DNA of 19,170 nt from JAQVXR01 sp050945755 (GTDB lineage Bacteria > Bacillota > Dehalobacteriia > Dehalobacteriales > Dehalobacteriaceae): assembly GCA_050945755.1 (NCBI GenBank), contig JBMNTN010000036.1:1-19170 (forward strand), given 5' to 3'. Below the pieces are notes generated by a model that was not told where the DNA came from, searched no databases, and worked only from the letters and a program-made list of their open reading frames with translations. The position numbers and the translations under genes were made by a program. Positions 6,188 to 13,904 of this stretch are shown piece by piece (positions within the stretch are counted from its first letter, which is position 1; every line of letters begins with the position of its first letter).

Positions 6188-8668
6188 TTACTTAATTACA
6201 ATATTTACTAATTTATTGGGAACGGCAATTATTTTCACGACAGTTTTTCCCCCAGTCCAAGCAGTCAGCTTTTCACTGGAAAGTACTTTTTCCTTTAATG
6301 CTTCCCTGTCAAGGTCGGCCGGAACCTCTATCCTGTCCCTAATTTTACCGTTAGCCTGTACCACAATGGTAACGCTATCAAGCACGAGAGCATCCTGATC
6401 AAATTTTGGCCATTCTTGTTTGTGGATACTCTCTTCATGTCCTGTCAAATGCCATAGTTCTTCCGTAATATGGGGGGCAAAGGGAGCAAGAAGCACAAGC
6501 AAATTCACTATCGCTTCTTTGATCACTGCTGCATTTTGCTCTGCTGTCGGCACTGTTTCCCGGTATGCATACATGGCATTAACCAATTCCATCACAGCAC
6601 TAATGGCCGTATTGAAATTAAACCTGTTACCAATATCCTCCGTTACCTTTTTAATTGTTTGGTGGACAACCCGGCGTAGATCCCTGTCAGCCTTATTAAG
6701 CTCAGTGTTCCCAGTGACTTCCCCGGTTAGATTCTCCATACAGCCCGTTACCAATCGCCATACCCGGTTTAAAAACCGGTAACATCCTTCTACTGCCTGA
6801 TCATTCCATTCCAAGTCTCTTTCCGGCGGGGCGGCAAAAAGAATAAACATGCGGGCAGTATCCGCACCATACTGGTTGATAATTTCTTCCGGACTGACTA
6901 CATTGCCCTTTGATTTGGACATTTTACTGCCATCCTTTAAGACCATCCCCTGGGTAAGGAGATTTTCAAATGGCTCATCAGCCGAGACCAAATCCAAATC
7001 ATGCAAAACTTTCATAAAAAACCGGGCATACATCAAGTGGAGAATGGCATGTTCCACGCCACCGATATACTGGTCCACATTCATCCAATAGTTAACTTTA
7101 TCTTTAGAAAATGCTTCCCGGTTGTTTTGAGCGTCACAGTACCTCAAGAAATACCAAGAGGAACAAACAAAGGTATCCATGGTATCCATTTCCCGGGTAG
7201 CAGATCCCCCACACTTCGGGCAGGTAGTTTTGGTAAAGGTTTCACTGGTCCGAAGAGGAGACTCGCCTGCCGGTTTAAATTCCACATCCGTTGGAAGCAT
7301 CACCGGCAGTTGATCGTCCGGTACCGCTACCGCACCACATTTTTCACAATAAACAATGGGAATAGGTGCCCCCCAATAGCGCTGGCGGGAAATCAACCAA
7401 TCTCGCAGGCGATAATTGATTACTCGTTTTCCCAGACCTTTCGCTTCCATAAAGTCAGCCATTTTCACCATGGCTTCTTCGTTAGGCAGTCCGTTAAACT
7501 CACCGGAATTGATCATAATTCCCGGCTCATCATAAGCACATGTCATCGTGTCTGCGGTCAATTCTTGGCCTGGTGGATTAATCACAGGCTTTATGGCCAG
7601 CCCGTATTTTTTAGCAAAATCAAAGTCTCTCTGGTCGTGAGCAGGTACACCCATCACAGCACCGGTACCATAGTCCATCAGCACATAATTAGTAATCCAA
7701 ATTGGCACGTTTTCCCCCGTCATGGGATTAATAGCATAAGCGCCGGTAAACATCCCTTCCTTTTCTAAGGCATCGGAAGTCCGATCGATATTAGACAATT
7801 GCTGGACTTTCCGCACAAAGGCCTTAACATCCTTTTCATACGCTGTTCCTGCCGTGAGCTTTGCCACCATGGGATGTTCCGGTGCCAAAACCATGTATGT
7901 GACACCAAAAATCGTATCATGCCTGGTAGTAAATACGGGAAGCGGATCATTTGTCCCGGCAGCGGTAAATTTTAGCTCTACCCCTTCGCTCCGGCCAATC
8001 CAGTTGTTTTGCATGATTTTTACTTTATCCGGCCAGCCGGGTAACTTCTCTAAATCATCTAACAAACGTTGGGCATAATCTGTAATTTTAAAGAACCATT
8101 GTTCCAAATCCTTCTTTTCGACCTCAGTTCCACAACGTTCGCAACCCCCGTCTACCACCTGCTCGTTGGCTAACACGGTAACACAGGATGGGCACCAATT
8201 CACTGCTGCTTTCTTTTTATAGGCCAGACCGTTTTTATACAATTGTAAAAACAGCCACTGGGTCCACTTGTAATAATCCGGCAGGCAGGTTGTCACTTCC
8301 CGGTCCCAGTCATAGCTAAAGCCCATGGATTTAAGCTGCCGCTTCATATTTTTAATATTATCCTTCGTCCAAAGAGAAGGGTGAATACCCCTTTGAATTG
8401 CCGCGTTTTCCGCGGGTAGCCCGAAAGAATCCCAGCCCATCGGATGTAGTACATTATAGCCCTGCATTGTCTTAAAGCGAGCAACCACGTCTCCAATGGA
8501 ATAATTGCGTACATGCCCCATGTGCAATTTCCCTGATGGATAGGGGAACATTTCCAGACAGTAATACTCAGGCTTGTTCCGATCCTCCGTCACCCGGTAT
8601 ACACCTGTTTTTTCCCAGTGCTCCTGCCATTTTGTTTCAATTGCTTTGAAGTCATACCTGACATCCAT
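6188..8668 (-). CDS. leuS: Leucyl-tRNA synthetase
   Basis: LeuS charges tRNA-Leu with leucine and edits mischarged amino acids. It has 826 aa, normal for bacterial LeuRS. Visible signatures are the class I HIGH-type motif HMGH (49-52) in PSGKLHMGHVRN, the CP1 editing domain with TTRHDT (247-252) and GTGAVMGVPAHDQRD (334-348), the zinc-like CPSC/CERC cluster (159-179), and KMSKS (582-586). The start is ATG at 8666-8668, matching the conserved MDVRYDFKAIE beginning and preceded by AGGAGG 8 nt away. The frame stays open to 8758, but that extra 30 residues is the T-box terminator read as protein and should be rejected. Expression is controlled by a leucine T-box. The stop lies 72 bp before the comEA start. 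Confidence 0.98.
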   Translation of the reverse strand: MDVRYDFKAIETKWQEHWEKTGVYRVTEDRNKPEYYCLEMFPYPSGKLHMGHVRNYSIGDVVARFKTMQGYNVLHPMGWDSFGLPAENAAIQRGIHPSLWTKDNIKNMKRQLKSMGFSYDWDREVTTCLPDYYKWTQWLFLQLYKNGLAYKKKAAVNWCPSCVTVLANEQVVDGGCERCGTEVEKKDLEQWFFKITDYAQRLLDDLEKLPGWPDKVKIMQNNWIGRSEGVELKFTAAGTNDPLPVFTTRHDTIFGVTYMVLAPEHPMVAKLTAGTAYEKDVKAFVRKVQQLSNIDRTSDALEKEGMFTGAYAINPMTGENVPIWITNYVLMDYGTGAVMGVPAHDQRDFDFAKKYGLAIKPVINPPGQELTADTMTCAYDEPGIMINSGEFNGLPNEEAMVKMADFMEAKGLGKRVINYRLRDWLISRQRYWGAPIPIVYCEKCGAVAVPDDQLPVMLPTDVEFKPAGESPLRTSETFTKTTCPKCGGSATREMDTMDTFVCSSWYFLRYCDAQNNREAFSKDKVNYWMNVDQYIGGVEHAILHLMYARFFMKVLHDLDLVSADEPFENLLTQGMVLKDGSKMSKSKGNVVSPEEIINQYGADTARMFILFAAPPERDLEWNDQAVEGCYRFLNRVWRLVTGCMENLTGEVTGNTELNKADRDLRRVVHQTIKKVTEDIGNRFNFNTAISAVMELVNAMYAYRETVPTAEQNAAVIKEAIVNLLVLLAPFAPHITEELWHLTGHEESIHKQEWPKFDQDALVLDSVTIVVQANGKIRDRIEVPADLDREALKEKVLSSEKLTAWTGGKTVVKIIAVPNKLVNIVIK

Positions 8669-8699
8669 AGATAAATCCTCCTTCAAAACCGCTTGCCAA

Positions 8700-8966
8700 T
8701 AGAAAATAAAAATAACCTCACGTCCCTTTGGGACGAGAGGTTTCTCCCGCGGTACCACCCACGTTGATTATAAAAAGGTAACTGCTTACCATTTTACCCA
8801 CTTCATTGCTGATAACGGGCTGCACCCGATGCAGACTACTTTGTTCACCTGCATAACTCATGGACGAGTTCAACCGCTTTGGGATTACCGGCTCCCACCA
8901 ACCGCCGGTTCTCTGAAATCCTAAACGATTTACTGCTTCCAATCATTGTTTCTATAGCTATCAATT
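8700..8966 (-). promoter_or_regulatory. T-box riboswitch (leucine) of leuS
   Basis: A T-box leader senses uncharged tRNA-Leu and lets RNA polymerase read into leuS when leucyl-tRNA is scarce. Read on the minus strand, an AGTA element of the specifier-loop S-turn comes first. GAACTC (8871-8866) then gives the S-turn GAA followed by the specifier CUC (8868-8866), a leucine codon. The conserved T-box GGGTGGTACCGCGGG lies at 8760-8746. Its UGGU bulge (8757-8754) matches an ACCA 3' end, so discriminator A as in tRNA-Leu. The competing terminator follows at 8742-8714. The leader is about 300 nt from promoter to start codon. Confidence 0.95.
8702..8742 (-). terminator. T-box leader terminator of leuS
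   Basis: The stem uses 8714-8742: AACCTC-CGTCCC, an AAA loop, then GGGACG-GAGGTT with a small internal mismatch. ATTTTTATTTT follows on the minus strand. The 5' arm overlaps the region pairing with the T-box, the usual terminator/antiterminator switch. Confidence 0.85.
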
Positions 8967-8972
8967 AGCCAA

Positions 8973-9001
8973 ATTATATACAAAAACTTGATTTATGTCA
9001 A
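8973..9001 (-). promoter_or_regulatory. Perfect consensus sigma-A promoter of leuS
   Basis: TTGACA (8996-9001) and TATAAT (8973-8978) are separated by exactly 17 bp on the minus strand. Transcription would start near 8966, just before stem I of the T-box. A perfect promoter fits a gene controlled by attenuation rather than at initiation. Confidence 0.9.
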
Positions 9002-9096
9002 TTAAGATGCTCTTCCCAAATCTTTTCCCTTTCCCCAATTTATTAAACCCCTCACCGCAAAAATATTGAAGCATATTTAATAGATCTCACATCCGG

Positions 9097-10536
9097 TTAC
9101 CAAGCCTTCTTTGCAGGCTTCTGCCTTTTTCGATCAGGCTTACTGTAGCCTCTTTCCGCGATGCGCTTTCGAAAGTCCGGCTGCCTATTTTTTTTGTTAT
9201 TCCACGGCCTTCTGGTCCGCAGAGGAGGCTCTTCAGTAATTTTCACCGGGGTGGTATCAGGTTGTTTCGTCAGTAATTTCAGTGCCGCAGATAAAAGAGA
9301 TACAGGGTCTGTTTGTCCCAGTAAATCTTCAGCCAATTCTCTGTATTGCCGGTTACCTCGGTCTTCCACTGCCCTTATCAATTTTTCCACTGCCAAACGC
9401 TGCTGGCCTTCAATTGCCTCAATCAGGGTGGGAATGGGCTTGCGTGTTATTTTGCGTTTAATTGCTTTCTCAATTAACTCTAGATGCCCTATTTCCCGGG
9501 GTGTTACCAACGTTACGGCAAGACCCGTCTTGCCGGCCCGTCCCGTACGTCCAATCCGGTGCACATAACCTTCCGGATCCTGAGGAATGTCAAAATTATA
9601 TACATGGGTCACTCCGGCAATATCCAATCCCCGTGCGGCCACATCTGTCGCAACCAATATTGTGGTCGTCCCTTCACGGAAATGCCGTAGGACGCTGTCC
9701 CGTTTTGATTGGTTCAAATCTCCATGAATGCCTTCAGTGGAATACCCTCGGGTATTAAGGCCCTCCTGAAGTTCATCTACCCGCCGTTTCGTTCGGCCAA
9801 AGATAATGGCAAGCTCCGGAGATTGAATATCCAACAGCCGACAAAGAATATCAAACTTTTGTCTTTCCGTTACTTCAATATAACTTTGTTCTGTATCAGG
9901 TACGGTCACCTCTTTGTTTTTGATGCTGATTAGCTCCGGACTCTGCATAAACCGTTGTGCCAGAATTTGAATAGGCCTGGGCATTGTTGCGGAAAAAAGT
10001 AAAGTTTGACGGTTTTGGGGTACTTCCCGTAGAATAGTTTCAATATCTTCAATAAAACCCATATTAAGCATTTCATCAGCTTCATCCAGAATAGCCAATT
10101 TAATCTCCTGGAGACGGATTGTTTTTCTCCTTAAGTGATCCATTAAACGTCCCGGAGTTCCTACAATCACTTGTGGCCTATTTTTCAAGCTTTTAATTTG
10201 GCGATTAATGTCCTGGCCGCCGTAAATCGGCAAAGAGCGAACACCCTTAAAGCGGCCGATTTTATTTAGTTCCTCGGCTACTTGGATGGCAAGTTCCCTG
10301 GTAGGAGTAATCACTAAACCTTGCACTAATTCGACTTCCATGTCTACCTTCTCTATCAGGGGAATTCCAAAAGCAGCTGTCTTACCGGTACCGGTTTGGG
10401 CTTGCCCGATGAGATCATGCCCCTTAATAGCCAAGGGAATCGTTGCTTCCTGAATAGGCGTTGGCTCCTCAAATCCCATGTCAACAGTTGCCCGAATCAC
10501 CGGACTACTTAAACCCATTTCTAAAAAACTAATCAT
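9097..10536 (-). CDS. DEAD-box ATP-dependent RNA helicase (CshA/DeaD type)
   Basis: This enzyme unwinds RNA at the cost of ATP; relatives act in ribosome assembly, mRNA decay and cold adaptation. The 479-aa protein shows the Q motif (GFEEPTPIQ, 21-29), motif I AQTGTGKT (46-53), PTRELA (78-83), TPGR (127-130), DEAD (151-154), SAT (182-184), ATDVAARGLD (296-305) and HRIGRTGR (326-333). A linker domain (about 350-420) leads to a short basic tail rich in Arg and Lys (about 438-479), a probable RNA-binding extension. No typical DbpA RNA-binding domain is evident, so cshA/deaD-like is as far as naming should go. The start is ATG at 10534-10536 with AAGGAG 8 nt upstream. The gene stands alone; leuS has its own promoter downstream and I see no strong terminator between them. 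Confidence 0.93.
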   Translation of the reverse strand: MISFLEMGLSSPVIRATVDMGFEEPTPIQEATIPLAIKGHDLIGQAQTGTGKTAAFGIPLIEKVDMEVELVQGLVITPTRELAIQVAEELNKIGRFKGVRSLPIYGGQDINRQIKSLKNRPQVIVGTPGRLMDHLRRKTIRLQEIKLAILDEADEMLNMGFIEDIETILREVPQNRQTLLFSATMPRPIQILAQRFMQSPELISIKNKEVTVPDTEQSYIEVTERQKFDILCRLLDIQSPELAIIFGRTKRRVDELQEGLNTRGYSTEGIHGDLNQSKRDSVLRHFREGTTTILVATDVAARGLDIAGVTHVYNFDIPQDPEGYVHRIGRTGRAGKTGLAVTLVTPREIGHLELIEKAIKRKITRKPIPTLIEAIEGQQRLAVEKLIRAVEDRGNRQYRELAEDLLGQTDPVSLLSAALKLLTKQPDTTPVKITEEPPLRTRRPWNNKKNRQPDFRKRIAERGYSKPDRKRQKPAKKAW

Positions 10537-10671
10537 ACTTTTTACTCCTTAAATTTTTTATATTATTTGTACATTTTGAATATTTATCCAGGTGAAAAAT
10601 AATTCTTTACCCCCATTACAGGTATAGGAATAACCTGTTTAGTCTAATTAGACCAAAATAATATCTTGTTA

Positions 10672-10700
10672 ATCTTACGCTAAAAATTCCCCCTTGGCAA
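10672..10700 (-). promoter_or_regulatory. Candidate promoter of the DEAD-box helicase gene
   Basis: TTGCCA (10695-10700) and TAAGAT (10672-10677) are separated by 17 bp on the minus strand, giving a leader of about 130 nt. A perfect 12-bp palindrome, GTCTAATTAGAC (10642-10653), lies just past the expected start point and could be an operator. Confidence 0.4.
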
Positions 10701-10707
10701 CAAAACC

Positions 10708-10748
10708 CAAAAAATAAAAGCCACGTCAATCAATATTCCCGACGTGAC
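10708..10748 (-). terminator. Strong intrinsic terminator in the helicase/DUF4153 spacer
   Basis: On the minus strand GTCACGTC (10748-10741) pairs with GACGTGGC (10727-10720), one U-G wobble, around a 13-nt loop. TTTTATTTTTT follows. It ends a leftward transcript begun inside the spacer and insulates the helicase promoter that starts 8 bp further on. Confidence 0.75.
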
Positions 10749-10888
10749 TAGGATTTTATTTATCCAGCTTTTTTACCTCAAAAGCTTAAATTAATAAATA
10801 ACATTTACTTACATTCTAACTCCCCCAGTATCAGCCGAAGCACTAACAGTTTTAATTCATTATAAACCCTCTTCCCAGGCTTGTTATA
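10709..10888 (-). ncRNA. Candidate small RNA of about 180 nt
   Basis: A promoter (10894-10923) and a strong terminator (10708-10748) on the same strand bracket about 180 nt with no ORF that has both a start codon and a ribosome binding site. Internally an AGCTTTT/AAAAAGCT stem (about 10769-10786) can form. I do not recognise an Rfam family. The evidence is the promoter-terminator pairing only. The alternative is the remnant of a lost short gene. Confidence 0.4.
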
Positions 10889-10893
10889 TTAAA

Positions 10894-10923
10894 ATTTTAA
10901 TCCCCCCGTAGGGGGGATGTCAA
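10894..10923 (-). promoter_or_regulatory. Promoter whose spacer is a perfect dyad
   Basis: TTGACA (10918-10923) and TAAAAT (10894-10899) are 18 bp apart on the minus strand. The spacer is almost entirely an inverted repeat, ATCCCCCC-TAC-GGGGGGAT (10900-10918). A dyad between -35 and -10 is the layout used by MerR-family regulators, whose spacers are usually 19-20 bp; no such regulator is in the window. Confidence 0.45.
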
Positions 10924-11098
10924 CGTAGGCATCGCTTGCGATAAGTAAACAAAAAAGGCAAACAGGGACCAATCTGGACAAAAAATTTTTCCGATGTTAT
11001 CCAGCATATTTCGACCGGAACATTTTCCGCTTCCTTACGTCTAATAAATAGATTATTATATGGGTATTGCATACTCAAACTTAATGAGGTGATGAATA
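10924..11098. other. Spacer upstream of the DUF4153 gene
   Basis: This is the right part of the 560-bp divergent spacer (10537-11098). It holds the upstream region of the DUF4153 gene, a small hairpin ATCGC-TT-GCGAT (10931-10942), and the Shine-Dalgarno GAGGTGAT just before the ATG at 11099. TATTAT-like sequences near 11055 could be a -10 element, but no matching -35 is convincing. I see no gene in it. Confidence 0.5.
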
Positions 11099-12913
11099 AT
11101 GAGTTTTAGCTCTCCCGACACCTGGAAACGCTACCTGAAATCAGGCCTTCAGGCAATCTCCGATACTTTTCAGAGATTCCCCATTACGCTTCTTTTGTTC
11201 TTTGGCATTGCAGCCATAATTATTTACCGGATAGAAGTTCCCTATGAACAGTGGAAGAGTATCTCAAGTATTCTTGATCGGCTAATTGGAGTAATGGCCA
11301 TGGGAATTCCTCTTTCCTTAAGTATTGCTCTCGGACTGGAAAAACTGGAGAAGGAAAAAAATATCACTTTAAAAATTGGTACTTCTATTGCAGTAGCAGC
11401 CGTATTATACCTATACTACCTGTTTCTGTTTACCAGTACTGAAATGGTCCCGATGACCCGCCTCCTTTTGACTACCGGGGCATTGATTCTGGCCTTTTTA
11501 TTTATTCCTTACCTTCCCAAAAGAAATCATTTTGAAGTATACGTCATCAATGTAATCAGCCGAGCCGCCACCACAGCTTTTTATACTGTTGTCTTAGGGT
11601 TGGGATTGATGGCCATCCTGTTTGCAATTAAATCTTTGCTGTTCAGCGGAATGGATGAGCAAATTTACTTGGAAACATGGGTCTTAGCCTGGCTGGTTTT
11701 TGCACCGCTCCATTTTCTCTATTCCCTTCCTTATATTAAAGATGACTTTACCACTGAAGATTTCAACAAGGTTTTTAAAATAATGTTCTTATATATTGTT
11801 CTACCTGTCATTACAGCTTACACAATAGTCTTATATCTTTATTTCGGAAAAATTATCATCACGCAAGTGTGGCCAAAAGGAATCGTCTCTTACCTGGTGG
11901 TTTCTTACACAGCCGTAGCTATTGCCACTATCTTTTTCATCTCACCTTTTAGGGAACAAAATAAATGGGTCCGTATTTTTACAGCTTCCTTAACCAAGTT
12001 AATTTTCCCCCTCCTGGGGATGATGTTTATTTCAATTGGTATCCGCATCGGTGAATTCGGTTTTACGGAAAACAGATATTTTATTCTTGCCATCGGCCTC
12101 TGGTCGACAGCAATGATGATCTATCTCAATTTCAACAAAAAAAACAATCTGGTACTTCCCATCACTCTGGCAATATTTGCTCTATTATCAGTTTTTGGAC
12201 CCTGGAGCGCTTTTGAAGTCTCTAAAATGAGCCAAAGCAATAGATTTTATCAGATTGCATCCAAATATGATATGATCCAAGATGGGAAAGTGCAAAAAGG
12301 CAGCTACACTGTAGAAACTTACGACCAGCAAGAAATCAGCGGAGTTTTACAATACTTTGACCGATCTCACGAACTGAGTGATTTAAAATATCTTCCGGAT
12401 AATTTCACCATGAATCAAATGAAGAATGTGTTTGGTTTCTCAGAGATTTATCCCGGAGGTTTACGCAATAATTATTTCGGCTATCACTTAGAAAGAGGAC
12501 TCCCCGTAGAAATTACCGGGTATGATGTATATTTCCGGCTGGAGGCTTTCCGATACAACCCTGACAACCAAAACATCTTTGAAAGAGAAATTAACACACA
12601 AAAAGGTAATGTGAAACTTATTCTAGACAACAATAATCAGTTGACCATCCAAAATAACAACATGGAAATCTACCGGTATGATTTGAGAAAATATGTACAA
12701 TCACTGTACGATAACTACGGCAGTGATATGTCTGTTAATATGAAACCAGGCACCACTGACAGTCTCGATCAGGAACAGCTGATTTTTACTGATGATACTA
12801 CCAATATAAAAATCAAGATGGTCTTTTACAACATAAATGGCTCGGTAGATGCAGGCAATGATGGCATCAATATTGACCATATTGATGGGGAAATTTTCCT
12901 GGGAATAAAGTAA
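11099..12913 (+). CDS. DUF4153-type polytopic membrane protein
   Basis: The function is unknown. The 604-aa protein has two halves. Residues about 28-370 contain some 10-11 hydrophobic helices (for example 28-44, 62-80, 93-111, 121-137, 155-177, 192-209, 225-248, 262-281, 297-314, 327-344, 351-367). Residues about 375-604 form a soluble, beta-rich and Asn/Asp-rich domain, probably outside the cell. The order and the motif-like LAWLVFAPLHFLYSLP stretch in the middle resemble DUF4153 proteins of Firmicutes; this family call is from memory and not checked. The start is ATG at 11099 with GAGGTGAT upstream. The gene stands alone and ends at a bidirectional terminator. Nothing in the neighbourhood indicates a role. 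Confidence 0.75.
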   Translation: MSFSSPDTWKRYLKSGLQAISDTFQRFPITLLLFFGIAAIIIYRIEVPYEQWKSISSILDRLIGVMAMGIPLSLSIALGLEKLEKEKNITLKIGTSIAVAAVLYLYYLFLFTSTEMVPMTRLLLTTGALILAFLFIPYLPKRNHFEVYVINVISRAATTAFYTVVLGLGLMAILFAIKSLLFSGMDEQIYLETWVLAWLVFAPLHFLYSLPYIKDDFTTEDFNKVFKIMFLYIVLPVITAYTIVLYLYFGKIIITQVWPKGIVSYLVVSYTAVAIATIFFISPFREQNKWVRIFTASLTKLIFPLLGMMFISIGIRIGEFGFTENRYFILAIGLWSTAMMIYLNFNKKNNLVLPITLAIFALLSVFGPWSAFEVSKMSQSNRFYQIASKYDMIQDGKVQKGSYTVETYDQQEISGVLQYFDRSHELSDLKYLPDNFTMNQMKNVFGFSEIYPGGLRNNYFGYHLERGLPVEITGYDVYFRLEAFRYNPDNQNIFEREINTQKGNVKLILDNNNQLTIQNNNMEIYRYDLRKYVQSLYDNYGSDMSVNMKPGTTDSLDQEQLIFTDDTTNIKIKMVFYNINGSVDAGNDGINIDHIDGEIFLGIK

Positions 12914-12926
12914 CTTAGGACCATAC

Positions 12927-12964
12927 AAAAAACCGGATTCAAATTTTGAACCCGTTTTTTTTAT
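12927..12964. terminator. Bidirectional terminator between DUF4153 and M15 peptidase genes
   Basis: The stem CGGATTCAAA (12934-12943) with TTTGAACCCG (12945-12954) is flanked by an A run on the left and TTTTTTTT on the right. On the minus strand the single mismatch becomes G-U. It serves the plus-strand gene and can also stop leftward-reading... that is, minus-strand, transcripts from the convergent peptidase gene. Confidence 0.75.
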
Positions 12965-13119
12965 TACTGCATTTTATATACTATGGTCTTCCACATACTA
13001 TTTCTTTTTCCCAAAACTATTTATTTCTCTCTTAAGATGTTGCTCACGCAAAAACACCAGTAATAAGGATACCAATAGCAATATTTAATTAACTCGGGCT
13101 CAAATGCTTTTATGCTTCC

Positions 13120-13730
13120 CTACTTGGACAGAATAACCGTTTTAGTATTATTATCCCAAATAACTTTTAGCCCCAATAATTCCGCCAAGGTTCTCAGCTC
13201 GACATAGGTTTTTCCTTCTAAAATTCCGGCAGACAAAGTTTTTCCTTCATATACCACCGTTGCCAGGCCCTCAAAACCGGCCATATTTTTCTCCTCCTCA
13301 AAAGATTGTTTCCATGATTTTTTGAATGATTCCGGGTGAGCATATTTTTTAATCAAATCACTTACTGTAAATCCCGGTAACTGAAAATGAGGGCGGTCAA
13401 CAAAGCTTTTCCAACGCCCGCCCCATTCCAGACCCAAGGACTCGCCTAAAGGGCCTACTATATCATAATACTTAGCAGACCAATTAGCCTTATTATTCAC
13501 GATCACAGCAATATCAAAAGCCACGCCCCAGCAATGTAAAGAGTACGGATACCTTGTATTGGTGACAATATTCCCCGATCTCGTACGCCCCTGGGCGTAT
13601 AATGCATCCTGCTCCTCCCTTGTACGCCAGGTTTGCGATATTACAATATTTATACCTTTATTTTTGCCAGATCAACAAGTTTAAGGGCCTTAGACCGTAA
13701 AATTGGATGCAGCAAATTAATATCTCTCAT
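13120..13730 (-). pseudogene. Frameshifted M15 peptidase (CwlK/VanY-like L-Ala-D-Glu or D,D-peptidase) with C-terminal copper amine oxidase-N-like domain
   Basis: The original frame starts at ATG 13728-13730 with GAGGTG 7 nt upstream and reads MRDINLLHPILRSKALKLVD, but meets a stop three codons after Lys23. From there the next frame continues GINIVISQTWRTREEQDALY and runs to the stop at 13120. The total of 611 nt is one base short of a 203-aa gene; the missing base is probably an A in the run at 13661-13665. In the restored protein the M15 motif SLHCWGVAFD (64-73, zinc ligands His66 and Asp73) and DRPHF (113 to 116 region, His115) are intact. The last 50 or so residues (TYVELRTLAELLGLKVIW) resemble the copper amine oxidase N-terminal-like wall module. 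Such enzymes occur as phage endolysins and spore or wall peptidases. A sequencing error or translational slippage is possible; the rest of the frame is undamaged, suggesting recent loss. Confidence 0.85.
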
Positions 13731-13772
13731 TACCTGTCACCTCAATTTCTGGGACAACCTTTCTCTTAACAT

Positions 13773-13797
13773 ATCATATGCTGGTTGGACATATGAT
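13773..13797. repeat. Perfect inverted repeat upstream of the M15 gene
   Basis: ATCATATG (13773-13780) and CATATGAT (13790-13797) are 9 bp apart, about 45-65 bp before the M15 start codon. The shape fits an operator for a dimeric regulator. A possible -10 TATAAA lies just upstream of it on the minus strand (around 13800-13805). Confidence 0.4.
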
Positions 13798-13904
13798 GTT
13801 TATAGTTTAGGCTTAATAGTGTACCCTATCCACCGGTAAAAATTTTGACGAATATCAAAGGGCTAAAGTAGGAGTTACTCCTTTTGCATACCGGAAGATT
13901 ATCT

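Noticed and set aside
7001..7768. Plus-strand 255-aa open frame inside leuS
   Set aside because: It is a shadow of leuS on the opposite strand; no ribosome binding site and no recognisable motif.
8669..8758. A 30-residue N-terminal extension of leuS
   Set aside because: It is the T-box antiterminator/terminator read as protein; the conserved LeuRS start and an AGGAGG site place the start at 8668.
10800..10885. Open frame in the spacer reading NELKLLVLRLILGELECK on the minus strand
   Set aside because: It looks protein-like but has no start codon or ribosome binding site before an upstream stop; at most a gene remnant, so the region is kept as an sRNA candidate.
10938..10980. Possible c-di-GMP riboswitch suggested by GGCAAAC near 10958
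   Set aside because: The remaining conserved GEMM elements and the P1 stem are missing.
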